Assembly: GCA_963834945.1 (NCBI GenBank)
Contig: CAWIDT010000005.1
Span: forward strand, 682,001 to 746,000
Length of the DNA: 64,000 nucleotides
Direction of reading: 5' to 3'
Origin: R-RK-3 sp963834945
GTDB taxonomy: Bacteria; Pseudomonadota; Alphaproteobacteria; Rhizobiales; Rhodomicrobiaceae
In this document: piece by piece, positions 33,146-43,298 of the stretch
How the letters are laid out: each line of letters opens with the position of its first letter
Numbering within the stretch: position 1 is the first letter of the stretch
Notes under the pieces: model-generated
Seen by the model: the letters and a program-made list of their open reading frames with translations, nothing else
Told to the model about the DNA's origin: nothing
Databases searched by the model: none
Program-made: the position numbers and the translations under genes

Positions 33146-34158
33146 ATGCTGGCTTTCATCCTTCGCCGGGTCGGGCTGCTCGTTCCGACATTCATCGGCA
33201 TCACCGTCGCCGCCTTCACCTTTATCCGCCTGCTGCCCGGCGACCCGGTGCTGCTGCTGGCCGGGCGAGCGCGGCCTGTCGCCGGAGCGCCATGCCGAAC
33301 TGATGCACCAGCTCGGCTTCGACCGCCCGCTCTACGCGCAATATTCGGATTTCCTCGCCTCCGCGCTGTCCGGTGATCTGGGCCACTCCATCGTCACCAA
33401 GCGAGCGGTGTTCGACGAATTCCTGACGCTGCTTCCCGCCAGCGTGGAACTGACCGTCTGCGCCATGCTGTTCGCCATCGCGCTCGGCATTCCGGCGGGC
33501 GCCATCGCGGCGACCCGGCGCGGCTCATGGCTGGACCAGACCATCATGTCGGCGGCGCTTGTCGGCTATTCGATGCCGATCTTCTGGTGGGGGCTGCTGC
33601 TCATCATCCTGTTCTCCGGCCATGCTCGGCTGGACGCCGGTATCGGGCCGCATTTCGCTGCTGTATTTCTTTCCGCCCGTGACCGGCTTCATGCTGATCG
33701 ACAGCGTCATCTCGGGACAAAAGGGCGCCTTCGCCTCAGCCGCGTCGCATCTGGTGCTGCCGACCATCGTGCTCGGCACCATCCCGCTGGCGATCATCGC
33801 GCGGCAGACGCGCTCGGCGATGCTGGAAGTGCTGGGCGAGGATTACATCCGCACCGCGCGCGCCAAGGGCATGTCGACGATGCGGGTGGTGGGCGTGCAT
33901 GCGCTGCGCAACGCGCTCATCCCGGTCATCACCACCATCGGCCTGCAAACCGGCGTATTGCTCGGCAGCGCGATCCTCACCGAGACGATTTTTTCGTGGC
34001 CCGGCATCGGCAAATGGATGGTCGATTCCATCTTCCGGCGCGACTATCCTGCGGTGCAGGGCGGCCTGTTGCTGATGGCCATGATCGTCATGATCATCAA
34101 TCTCTTCGTCGATCTGCTCTACGGGCTTATCAATCCACGCATCAGGCACACAGGATGA
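33146..34158 (+). CDS. ABC transporter permease, DppB-like (frameshifted)
   Basis: Inner-membrane permease of the peptide/opine/nickel class. It opens with MLAFILRRVGLLVPTFIGITVAAFTFIRLLPGDP, typical of DppB, and contains the EAA-loop region DYIRTARAKGMSTMRVVGVHALRNALIPV. Frame changes near 33266 and 33639 each need one base removed; the corrected size is 336 residues with six membrane segments. It is followed after seven bases by the DppC-like gene. Confidence 0.9.
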
Positions 34159-34165
34159 GGCGGCG

Positions 34166-35082
34166 ATGAGCGATGCGATCCTCGATAGCGCCGCGCTCGA
34201 TCAGCGCCCGACCGGCATCCGCTCGGGGCTGGGCGAATTCTGGTTTTATTTCCGCGAAAATACCGGCGCGGTGATCGGCCTCGGCGTGTTCGTCTTCGTC
34301 TGCCTGATCGCAATTTTCGCCGACCTCATCGCGCCGCACGATCCGGCCGATGCAATATCCGCGACGCGCTGCTCACTCCGCCCGTCTGGCAGGAGGGCGG
34401 CGACTGGCGCTTCCTGCTCGGCACCGACGCGGTCGGCCGCGACATGCTTTCGCGGCTGATGCATGGCGCGCGCTATTCGCTCCTCGTCGGCTGCGTCGTC
34501 GTCTCGGGCGCCATGCTGGTGGGGGTCGCGGTCGGGCTGGTCGCCGGATTTTTCGGCGGGCTGATCGACACGCTGCTGTTGCGCCTGATGGACATCGTGC
34601 TCGCCTTTCCCAGCCTGCTGCTCGCCTTGGCGCTGGTCGCGATCCTCGGCCCCAGCCTCACCAATGCGATGATCGCCATCGCCATCGTGCAGTTGCCGCA
34701 TTATGTGCGGCTGACGCGCGCGGCGGTGCTGGGCGAAAAGAACAAGGACTATGTCACGGCCGCCAGGGTTGCTGGCGTCGGGCCGCTGCGGCTGATGATT
34801 GTGACGATCCTGCCGAACTGCCTCGCGCCGCTCATCGTGCAGGCGGCGCTGTCCTTCTCGATCGCCATTCTCGACGCCGCCGCGCTCGGCTTTCTCGGCA
34901 TGGGCGCGCAGCCGCCCGCGCCCGAATGGGGCACCATGCTGGCCGATGCGCGCGAATTCATCCTGCGCGCCTGGTGGGTGGTGACGTTCCCGGGCCTCGC
35001 CATCCTGATCGTGGTGATCGCGATCAATCTGATGGGCGACGGCCTGCGCGACGCGCTCGATCCCAAGCTGAAGAGGGCGTAA
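34166..35082 (+). CDS. ABC transporter permease, DppC-like (frameshifted)
   Basis: Second permease of the importer. The N-terminal FWFYFRENTGAVIGLGVFVFVCLIAIFADLIAPHDP and the LLGTDAVGRDMLSRLMHGARYSLLVG segment are characteristic of DppC. The cytoplasmic loop KDYVTAARVAGVGPLRLM contacts the ATPases. Two extra bases near 34350-34362 break the frame between DPA and QYRDALLTPP; corrected size is 304 residues. Confidence 0.9.
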
Positions 35083-35086
35083 GGCT

Positions 35087-36086
35087 TTGGCGCTGCTGGA
35101 GATCGAAAATCTGAGCGTCGAGTTCGCCACATCAGCCGGGGCGTTTCGCGCCGTGGAGGGCGTCTCGCTTGCCGTCGATCCGCGCGAGGTGCTGGCCATC
35201 GTCGGGGAGTCCGGCTCGGGGAAATCGGTCAGCATGCTTGCGGTGATGGGGCTCTTGCCGCCGAGCGCCTCCGTCAGCGCCGAGCGCCTGCGTTTCGACG
35301 GGCAGGATCTGCTGACGCTTCCCGCCGCGCCAGCGCCGCGCCATCATGGGCGCGCAAGATCTCGATGATCTTCCAGGAGCCGTCATCGAGCCTCAACCCC
35401 TGCTTCACCGTGGGCTTCCAGCTCACCGAAGTGCTGAAGATCCACACCCGCATGAGCCGGAGCGAGCGGCGCGCCCGCGCGGTGGAGCTGCTCGATCAGG
35501 TCGGCATTCCCGCGCCCGAGACGCGGCTGAACGCCTTCCCGCATCAGCTTTCCGGCGGCATGAACCAGCGGGTGATGATCGCCATCGCCATCGCCTGCAA
35601 TCCCAAGCTGCTGATCGCCGACGAACCGACGACGGCGCTCGACGTCACCATCCAGGCGCAGATCCTCGACCTGCTGCTCCAGCTTCGCCAGGACAAGGGC
35701 ATGGCGATGATCCTGGTGACGCACGATATGGGGGTGGTCGCCGAGACGGCGCAGCGCGTTTCGGTGCATTATGCCGGGCAGAAGGTGGAGGAGCAGCCGG
35801 TGCTCGATCTGTTCACCGACCCGCATCACCCCTATACCGCCGCTCTGCTCGCCGCCCTGCCGGAGCGGGCCGAGCCGGGCGACCTGCCGTCGATTCCGGG
35901 CGTGGTGCCGGGCATGTTCGACCGCCCGAAAGGCTGCCTGTTCTCGCCGCGCTGCCGCTATGCGACTGAGCGCTGCGTCAGCGTCGAGCCGGTCGCCGCC
36001 AGCCCGGCCGAGGGCGAAGCGCTCTGCCACTATCCGCTGATCGAGGGCGTGCCGCAGGGCCATCCCGCATTCGAGGCAGCGGTGGC

Positions 36087-36090
<4 letters not shown>
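35087..36090 (+). CDS. ABC transporter ATPase, DppD-like (frameshifted)
   Basis: Nucleotide-binding subunit. Walker A GESGSGKSVS, signature LSGGMNQRV, Walker B LLIADEPTTALD and the switch histidine in LVTHDMGVVAE are present. The C-terminal oligopeptide-transporter domain (GCLFSPRCRYATERC) contains the cysteine-rich segment usual for DppD/OppD. It begins at a TTG five bases after the permease stop. Frame changes lie near 35330 and 35352; corrected size is 333 residues. It overlaps the next ATPase gene as ATGA. Confidence 0.9.
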
Positions 36091-37054
<964 letters not shown>

Positions 37055-37232
37055 GGGCGCGGGGATCCAACGGGATCGCGGGGTGGCGGTGTCGCCGATG
37101 CGGTCCGAGCGGAAGTCGCTCAGTCGTCGGATTTCGGCTGAATCCGGGAAGCAGAGATTTCCCGCTGCCGGCTCAAACGGCTTCGCATTCCGCTTGAGTG
37201 AACGAGAAATGCATCATAAACGCCAGACACTC

Positions 37233-39557
37233 TCAATCAACGTTGTAGCTGGAAGCAAACCTCTCCTGAGCTTTGCTTCCATTGTTCACGAGAGCCTCAA
37301 TTGCCTTTCGCAGATCATCAAAAGAATATGGTTTTGCAATTTTGGGGATTTTAAGCGTGTCTCCCGCAGGCAATTCGGCGTAGCCAGTCGCTAGCAAAAT
37401 CGGCATTTCCGGCCACTCGGCTTTGATTGCCGCGGCGAGCTGAATCCCGGTTATTCCTGGCATCGCTTGGTCCGTAACGACGAGATCGACATTCGCAGTA
37501 TTGCGAATAAGCTCAAGCGCCATCGCGCCCGATGACGCTTCGACGACGGTGTGTCCGGCATCTTCAAGCATCGCCGAAGTATTCATTAGCACGAGCCTGT
37601 CGTCATCCACTACGACGATCACCAGATTGCGTGCGATGCTCGAAACATTTTCCAGAGCTGGGGGCGCATCACCTTTCAGAATACTCCCTTCATAGATCGG
37701 CAGCCACAGCTCGACAGTCGTGCCCTGTCCTACCTTACTCTGTATTTGGACACGCCCGCCAAGCTGCTCAGTCGTTCCATGGACCATGGAAAGTCCGAGG
37801 CCTGTCCCTTTGCCTACACCTTTGGTCGTGTAAAACGGTTCCATCGACCGTCGCAGGGTCGTTTCATCCATTCCCTCACCGTCATCGCTAACCGATAAAA
37901 CGATGCAATCCCCGGTCAATGAGCTACCTTCCATAATCTCCTCGCACCTTTCGAGGCGCGCGTGGATTTTTATGACGCCACCGCGCGGCAAGGCATCGCG
38001 CGAATTCAAGGCAAGGTTCAGGATCGCCGTTTCAAGCTGATTGGCATCGGCTTTGATTCTTGGAAGATCTGCCGGGATGTCGGTGTCGACGGTTACCAGG
38101 GGGCCAAGGCTGCGGGTGATCAGATCCATCATGCCGTTCACCAGTTCTTTTGCGCCGACCGCCGACAGCGCCAGTTCACGCCGCCGCGCGAACGAAAGCA
38201 TCCTCTGGGTTAGCGATACGCCGCGCCTTGCGCCTTCAAACGCGTTGTTCAGCAGCATTCTAAGCCTAGGTTCGTCCGGAAGCCGCTTGCTCAGCAGTTC
38301 AAGGCTGCCTAGTACGGCCATCAGCAGGTTGTTAAAATCGTGAGCCACACCACCTGTCAACTGGCCGATCGCGTCCATCTTTTGCGACTGGGCCATTGCC
38401 TCACGAGCCCTTTCGAGGGCTATTTGAGCCTCGCGGCGCTCTGTCATATCGCGGGTGACTTTGGCGTAGCCAATAAGCTTCCCGTCGTTGTCTAGGATTC
38501 TGTCGATGACGACATTTGCCCAAAATCGGCTGCCATCCTTCCGGTATCGCCAGCTTTCCTGCTCGAAACGTCCCACGCGCGCAGCAGTTTGAAGCGCCTG
38601 TCCCGGAACGCCGGCCTCTTGATCTTCCTTCGAGTAAAACACCGAGAAATGCCTGCCGATGATCTCGCCAGGCTCATATCCCTTGATTTGTTTCGCTCCA
38701 ATATTCCAATTGGCGACGACGCCCGACGCGTCGAGCATGAATATCGCGTAGTCGGAGACGCTCTGCACCAGAATTCGAAATTGTTCTTCGCTCTCCAAAA
38801 GAGCTGCCCTATGACCGCGCTGCTCAAGCCGAAGCTCGACGAGTTCATTATACAGCTGTTGGCCGAGGTCTTTGCGTTCCGCGTCCGAGGTAGACAACAT
38901 CCTTTCTGCCAGCGCCGCTTGGCCGCGCATAAGCAATTCCATGTCTTCTTCAAAGATGATCTCTGGGTGCGTCTCCGTCCAGTAGTGCGCCGTCCGGATG
39001 AATGCAAGATAAGCAGTCAACAACTCCAGATTGCACTCGCCCAATGCTGCCTTGAGAGCCTTGCGCGCCCGCTCGGAATTCGGTGGGCTCAGAAACAGAA
39101 CACTGGCAGCAACAAAAATATCGAACTCCGACTGATGACCTGGCGCCGGTATATCGTCCAGCAGGCCCATGGCTTCCAACCGCGAGAGAACGATCTCCAT
39201 TTCTGGGGCCGGCAGAATGGCGGGGCGCGACAGAAGCTGGACAACTTGCTCCACGCTCTCCGGCTCCGCCAGCGGATCACCGGCGGGGTTTCCCTTTCCG
39301 ACAAGGAAACCAACATGGCGGACTATACAGTAGCGAGCCCTGCAGAAGCGTGACAGATGAACAAATAGCCGCTCCTTGAACAATGACGGCAGCGGATTAT
39401 CGAGATAGGCGGTCTCAGCAAATCCCCACAACTCCTCTATTAAACCCGGCGCTGCCTTAGCCGAACGGAAGAAGTTCGGAACGATGCCGAGCCGACCCTC
39501 AACTTTCTCGTCGAATTTAGCGTCGTGCGGGGGAGGCGAGGCGACATCTGAAATCAT
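37233..39557 (-). CDS. hybrid histidine kinase with N-terminal AhpD-like domain
   Basis: A soluble 774-residue signalling protein with no membrane segments. Residues about 15-215 resemble the AhpD/carboxymuconolactone decarboxylase fold (LGIVPNFF, YLDNPLPSLFKERLFVHLSRF, CRARYCIVRHVGFLVG at 72-86). Residues 255-375 are a PAS domain with a PAC tail (ESWRYRKDGSRFWANVVI). The kinase core has the phospho-acceptor His406 in GGVAHDFNN, N-box NLALNSRDA (514-522) and G-boxes DDGEGM and GTGLGLSM. A receiver domain (645-765) has Asp696 in VTDQAMPG and Lys742. The start ATG 39557 is chosen because upstream codons lack similarity. Base composition is less GC-rich than the neighbours. Signal and target genes are unknown. 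Confidence 0.87.
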   Translation of the reverse strand: MISDVASPPPHDAKFDEKVEGRLGIVPNFFRSAKAAPGLIEELWGFAETAYLDNPLPSLFKERLFVHLSRFCRARYCIVRHVGFLVGKGNPAGDPLAEPESVEQVVQLLSRPAILPAPEMEIVLSRLEAMGLLDDIPAPGHQSEFDIFVAASVLFLSPPNSERARKALKAALGECNLELLTAYLAFIRTAHYWTETHPEIIFEEDMELLMRGQAALAERMLSTSDAERKDLGQQLYNELVELRLEQRGHRAALLESEEQFRILVQSVSDYAIFMLDASGVVANWNIGAKQIKGYEPGEIIGRHFSVFYSKEDQEAGVPGQALQTAARVGRFEQESWRYRKDGSRFWANVVIDRILDNDGKLIGYAKVTRDMTERREAQIALERAREAMAQSQKMDAIGQLTGGVAHDFNNLLMAVLGSLELLSKRLPDEPRLRMLLNNAFEGARRGVSLTQRMLSFARRRELALSAVGAKELVNGMMDLITRSLGPLVTVDTDIPADLPRIKADANQLETAILNLALNSRDALPRGGVIKIHARLERCEEIMEGSSLTGDCIVLSVSDDGEGMDETTLRRSMEPFYTTKGVGKGTGLGLSMVHGTTEQLGGRVQIQSKVGQGTTVELWLPIYEGSILKGDAPPALENVSSIARNLVIVVVDDDRLVLMNTSAMLEDAGHTVVEASSGAMALELIRNTANVDLVVTDQAMPGITGIQLAAAIKAEWPEMPILLATGYAELPAGDTLKIPKIAKPYSFDDLRKAIEALVNNGSKAQERFASSYNVD

Positions 39558-39839
39558 ACCTATTTTGTCCCTGACGACCCCTTGGCGGCTGCGGCCCAAC
39601 CTCTTGTAACAAGTTATACGGCATTAGGTTCCAGTTTTCTCGATGGCAATGATCCTCGCCGAGGCAAGCGGCGGAGCATCGCCACCCGAATGCGCAGAGA
39701 ACGCAGGCGCTGGCAGGCGAATTTTAATCAAAAGAACGCGGGCGGACCTCGGCTTCTTAGAGAACACGACCGACCCGAAGCCGACTTTGCGCGGATATCC
39801 GCTTTAAGGCGAAAGCGGAGATATGCAATCCGCCCCAGC

Positions 39840-40063
39840 ACCCGCGCCATCCCTATACGCGCGCGCTGTTTTCCGCGACGCCGGTCGCCAACTCGCTACG
39901 GCGCAAAGAGCGCATCGTGCTGCGCGGCGAACCGCCCTCCCCGCTCGCCCCGCCGCCGGGATGCACATTCAATCCGCGATGCCCGCTGGCCCGCTGCCTG
40001 GTGGAAGAGCCCCAACTGCGCAGCGTCGCTGGCCGCGATGTGGCGTGCCACGCGGTGGATTGA
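39840..40063 (+). pseudogene. 3' fragment of a second DppF-like ATPase (direct repeat A, copy 2)
   Basis: This piece is the last 74 codons of a DppF-like gene, ending at a TGA in the same place as 37054. Read in frame it gives HPYTRALFSATPVANSLRRK and later GCTFNPRCPLARCLVEEPQ, still open but without start, Walker A or signature motifs. It differs from the local dppF at about one base in ten to fifteen, so it is a paralogue remnant and not a recent copy. Repeat identity extends to 40073. Confidence 0.85.
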
Positions 40064-40140
40064 GGGCGCGGGGCCCGACGAGATCGTGATGCGGACGTGT
40101 CTTCAATGCGGTGTGAGCGGCCTCTTGCGCTCTCGCCGGT

Positions 40141-40324
40141 TTATTTCAGCGATGCGGCGAGAGCCCTGTGTGCACGTTGGGCCGATATCGCAAAAGTTCC
40201 ATCGTCAGCAAAAACAAATCCACTATGCTCTTCTAGCGGCGCGTAAAATATATTCTTTGCCTTCGCGTCGTAGGCATTGGATGTCAGCTCTCGTAGTACC
40301 TCGCATGGATCATTACGATTTACC
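40141..40324 (-). pseudogene. 3' part of a GHKL-ATPase-like gene cut by the IS1595 element
   Basis: Joined to 43042-43093 with one target-site copy removed, this gives an uninterrupted 75-codon frame (GTG start 43093, TAA at 40141-40143). The protein contains the N-box-like RELTSNAYDAKAK and FVFADDG, matching the ATP-binding HSP90/MutL/MORC-type (HATPase_c_3) domain. The frame is only 75 codons, so the gene was already short, either a fragment or a stand-alone piece, before the insertion. Confidence 0.7.
40316..40324. repeat. target-site duplication, left copy
   Basis: CGATTTACC directly precedes the left inverted repeat and recurs at 43041-43049 after the right one. The element family usually makes 8-bp duplications, so the duplicated site is probably the last eight bases, GATTTACC. 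Confidence 0.85.
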
Positions 40325-40346
40325 GGAAGTATGTACTTGACTGCAC
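40325..40346 (+). repeat. left terminal inverted repeat
   Basis: Twenty-two bases that pair with 43018-43039 with a single mismatch (T at 40338 against C in the complement). Confidence 0.9.
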
Positions 40347-40388
40347 ATTCTTGATCCTCTACATTCAGGTCAGACAGGGAATAAGACC

Positions 40389-41357
40389 ATGTTTGACATC
40401 ACCAATCCGATATTTAACAACGAAGGCAAAGCCCGCGAGCACCTTGAGGCTCAGCGCTGGCCGAACGGCGCGGTTTGCCCAACCTGCGGACAGCAAGAAA
40501 CCGTGCATGCGCTTCCCGCTGAAGCCATGATGAGCAAGCCGTCGAAGAAGAACCCAATCCCCAAGCCGACGCCCGGCTTTTATCACTGCCGAGCCTGCCG
40601 CAAGAAGTTCACCGTCTGCACTGGTACGGTGATGGAACGTAGCCACGTTTCGCTGGCGAAATGGCTTCTTGCCTTCCGCTTGATGGCTGCGAGCAAGAAA
40701 GGCATGAGCGCCCACCAGCTCGGCCGCATGCTTGGCCTCACATACAAGAGCGCTTGGTTTCTGGCCCACCGCATCCGAGAGGCAATGACGCCTTCCGAGA
40801 GCGAAAGCGGCCCGATCGGCGGCAGCAATCGCGTGGTCGAGAGCGATGAAACCTATGTCGGCGGCAAGGCTGCGAACGCGCATAAATCCAAGCCTATCCT
40901 CAAGAAACATGCAGTCGTGACGCTGGTTGAGCGTGACGGGGAAGTGCGTGCGAAGCACGTTCCGAACGTCACCGCACAAAACGTCAGGCAGCATCTTTCG
41001 GCCAGCGTCGATAAGGCGTCTTATCTGGTGACCGACGAAAGCCAAGTCTATGTCACGCCCGGCAAACAGTTCGGCGGTCATGCCTCCGTGAACCATTCGG
41101 CTTGTGAATATGTGCGTCTCGGTGGCTTCGTTCATGTCAACACCGCTGAAAGCTTCCATGCGATCATCAAACGCCAGATGTACGGAACGCATCACGCAGT
41201 AAGCGAACACCACTTGCAACGCTACATCAACGAGATCGCCTTCAAGTGGAACAACCGTATCGCGCTTGGCGTCGATGATACGGCCCGCACTATCGCGGCC
41301 ATCAAAGGTGCCGAAGGAAAACGCCTTACATATCGGCGGACTGACCAATACGCCTAA
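40389..41357 (+). CDS. IS1595-family (ISXO2-like) transposase
   Basis: A 322-residue transposase. The N-terminal zinc ribbon has C30-x2-C33 and C67-x2-C70 (CPTCG, CRACRKKF). The catalytic RNase H-like domain has D153 in VESDETYVGG, D216 in VTDES and N251/E254 in VNTAESFHAIIKR, as expected of the DD(N/E) ISXO2 group. It starts 42 bases inside the left inverted repeat and is intact, so the element may still move. Confidence 0.95.
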   Translation: MFDITNPIFNNEGKAREHLEAQRWPNGAVCPTCGQQETVHALPAEAMMSKPSKKNPIPKPTPGFYHCRACRKKFTVCTGTVMERSHVSLAKWLLAFRLMAASKKGMSAHQLGRMLGLTYKSAWFLAHRIREAMTPSESESGPIGGSNRVVESDETYVGGKAANAHKSKPILKKHAVVTLVERDGEVRAKHVPNVTAQNVRQHLSASVDKASYLVTDESQVYVTPGKQFGGHASVNHSACEYVRLGGFVHVNTAESFHAIIKRQMYGTHHAVSEHHLQRYINEIAFKWNNRIALGVDDTARTIAAIKGAEGKRLTYRRTDQYA

Positions 41358-41454
41358 CCCCTTAGGGCAGGACCGCCGCCGCAAGAAATGAGCGGCGGTC
41401 CCCTATCTCCGTGTAAAATGGTTCTGCAACGAATCACTCATACGGAGAAACTCA

Positions 41455-41718
41455 ATGGATGACGCTGGACGTATTGATTTCCTTATAGGCGAAGTTCAAG
41501 CCCTCCTTGCTTTTGCCGCAGCCCTTGTCAAAACCCACCACGACCCAGAATTGTTTGCACGCCATTTTCAAGCCGCTGAGCAAGCGGGCCTAGCCAAGCT
41601 CGAAACCATTTTGGCCCTGGATGAATTAGTTGAGGGCTTCCAATTTGCCTCCGAACAAATCCTCGTCGCCCTAAAATCCGCTCGGGCGGGAGACAAACCA
41701 GAGCCTCATACTCTCTGA
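41455..41718 (+). CDS. transposon passenger: 87-residue helical protein
   Basis: A small acidic protein (MDDAGRIDFLIGEVQALLAF...) that looks entirely alpha-helical; no known motif was recognised. GGAG lies nine bases before the ATG. It sits inside the transposon, 97 bases after the transposase gene, and may be a regulatory or cargo gene. Confidence 0.65.
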   Translation: MDDAGRIDFLIGEVQALLAFAAALVKTHHDPELFARHFQAAEQAGLAKLETILALDELVEGFQFASEQILVALKSARAGDKPEPHTL

Positions 41719-41776
41719 CCAGATCGCTGTCTTTTTCGCTCAAAACGTCCGCTTCCTTTAAAAGTGAGCTATCCTG

Positions 41777-42007
41777 ATGAGTGATGTTAACCTCATTATC
41801 ATTGGCGCGGTTATCGCTTTTATGGCCTACTTTAGCTGGCGGGAGCGTAATCCCAATATGCTCTACATCATGGCCGGCTTCGCCGTTATCGGTGGGGTCG
41901 AAAGCTATACGAGCTATATCGGCCCGATTAGAAAAGAGACCATCGACGCCCTTGGCGTCGCTATCGGTCTTGGACTTCTCGGTTTCGTCGTAAGCAAAAG
42001 AAGCTGA
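41777..42007 (+). CDS. transposon passenger: 76-residue membrane protein
   Basis: Two or three hydrophobic stretches (LIIIGAVIAFMAYF, MLYIMAGFAVIGGV, ALGVAIGLGLLGFVV) separated by short charged loops suggest a small inner-membrane protein. No family was recognised. It lies between two other passenger genes within the transposon. Confidence 0.6.
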   Translation: MSDVNLIIIGAVIAFMAYFSWRERNPNMLYIMAGFAVIGGVESYTSYIGPIRKETIDALGVAIGLGLLGFVVSKRS

Positions 42008-42021
42008 GCGGTTCGAAGCCG

Positions 42022-42186
42022 TCATGAACTGGCCCCTTTCAGGCGCTCACGCTTTTTGAGATCGGCCTTCAATTCCTCATGAGGCTTTGGAGGCGTTTCG
42101 AGGGCGCGTTTCAGACCGCGCGTAAACCGTTCCTCAGCGCCCGGCTCGTCTTCTATTTCTTCTGGTTTTTTAGGTGCTTTCGCCAT
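42022..42186 (-). CDS. transposon passenger: 54-residue charged protein, antisense orientation
   Basis: A short frame MAKAPKKPEEIEDEPGAEER...ERLKGASS, rich in Lys, Glu and Pro, with the look of many small alphaproteobacterial proteins of unknown function. Its ATG (42186-42184) overlaps the ATG of the divergent gene at 42185, the two sharing CATG. The codon pattern is protein-like, but no homologue could be checked. Confidence 0.55.
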   Translation of the reverse strand: MAKAPKKPEEIEDEPGAEERFTRGLKRALETPPKPHEELKADLKKRERLKGASS

Positions 42187-42965
42187 GTCAATGGCTCCAA
42201 AATTTCATTGGAGTATCAACCCTGCTTTTCGCCGACACCGTGCAGCCGCCGCGATTGTCGGGCGCATTTTGGCCTCGTTTGGCGAACTCGAATTTATGAT
42301 TGTGAACTCTTGCCGGAGACGCAATCAAAAGTCGAAAAGTTATTCAATGCGCTCTGTATCGGCTCCGGGCAACAAGCGGCCGCATTGATGCTGCCGACGC
42401 CATTATGCATCCCGTCTTCGCCTCTCTCCACCTCAATACCGAATATCATCTCATGATCGAGGCCGTTCGATATTGCCTCCGTATCCGCAATCAGTATGCG
42501 CATTGCAATTGGGCCGACGCTCCAGGACATCCAGGACTGTTCTTCGCCGATCTGGAGAAATCGGCGAAATTCAATACCTTCGAACATCATTTTTCTCACG
42601 TCAGCGTTTCCTTGCTGAAAGCACAAGAGGCGCATTTCCTTTATGCTCTGGATTGGCTTCATTACCTAGAAGGCGAGCTGGCTGTATGGACTGGAAAACA
42701 CAAATACCACGCCTTTCCAATGCCAATAGGACAAGCCCAACCCCTACAGCATAATCCTCCAGAGAGACACATACCCCCGTGGCTAGACAGAGATCAGAAA
42801 GCCCTTCACTTAAAGCGAAGCCTGGGAAAGAAAGACGGCGTCCCGACACCGACACCTGCACAAATGGCTCTTGAAAACGCTCGGGATGAGAAGCAAAAGA
42901 AGCGTCAGGCTCAGAGGGAAAACGCTGCAAAGCATTCAAGGAAAGGGAAGCGTCGCAACTCATGA
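42185..42965 (+). CDS. transposon passenger: hypothetical protein with RNQYAHC motif (frameshifted)
   Basis: About 259 residues once an extra T near 42308 is removed (joining GELEFMIVN to LAGDAIKSRKVIQ). The middle contains RYCLRIRNQYAHCNW and GLFFADLE; the C-terminal third is a charged tail with NPPERHIPPWLDRDQKALHLKRSL and many Lys/Arg. I recall similar hypothetical proteins in alphaproteobacterial mobile elements, but know no function. The RNxYAH segment resembles the RxxxxH ribonuclease motif of HEPN domains, which is suggestive only. Confidence 0.6.
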
Positions 42966-43017
42966 CGCCCCCTTTGCGCACGCCTGGAACGGCGCAGCTA
43001 TACCATGACTTGCGCCT

Positions 43018-43039
43018 GTGCAGTCAGGTACATACTTCC
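43018..43039 (-). repeat. right terminal inverted repeat
   Basis: GTGCAGTCAGGTACATACTT followed by CC is the complement of the left end (40325-40346) with one mismatch. Confidence 0.9.
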
Positions 43040-43040
43040 C

Positions 43041-43049
43041 CGATTTACC
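43041..43049. repeat. target-site duplication, right copy
   Basis: CGATTTACC follows the right inverted repeat and matches 40316-40324. Confidence 0.85.
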
Positions 43050-43093
43050 GACAGTTCACCCAATACGTGCTTGAACTCGATTTGAGGTTTCAC
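43042..43093 (-). pseudogene. 5' part of the GHKL-ATPase-like gene cut by the IS1595 element
   Basis: Seventeen codons from a GTG at 43093 (MKPQIEFKHVLGELSVN) lead straight into the target site. They continue in frame in 40141-40324 once the transposon and one direct repeat are removed. GAGGA lies upstream of the GTG. The stretch 43094-43298 beyond it shows no gene. Confidence 0.7.
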
Positions 43094-43298
43094 GTTTGTT
43101 CCTCACATTTAATTAATGAAACGCAGGCTGCCTATGAAAAAACCGTGTAGGTTAGCACTGCAGCACTGCCCAGCCAATTAAGTATTGGGGTTATAAGTAC
43201 TTCACTTGCGGCTTTCATTTGCGCCTATATGACCGGCTCGCTAACGACTGAATTGAGGCGCGAGCGGTCGCCAACAGGAGCCGTCCGATGTCCAGCCC

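Larger units (their letters stand above)
40325..43041 (+). mobile_element. IS1595-family transposon with passenger genes
   Basis: A complete element of about 2.7 kb. Terminal inverted repeats of 22 bp (GGAAGTATGTACTTGACTGC at the left end, 40325-40346; its complement with one mismatch at 43018-43039) and a direct repeat GATTTACC outside both ends define it. It encodes an ISXO2-type transposase and four other genes, one on the opposite strand. The right end carries two extra C bases before the direct repeat, so the terminal nucleotide is uncertain by one or two bases. Its GC content is lower than the chromosome around it. Confidence 0.92.
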
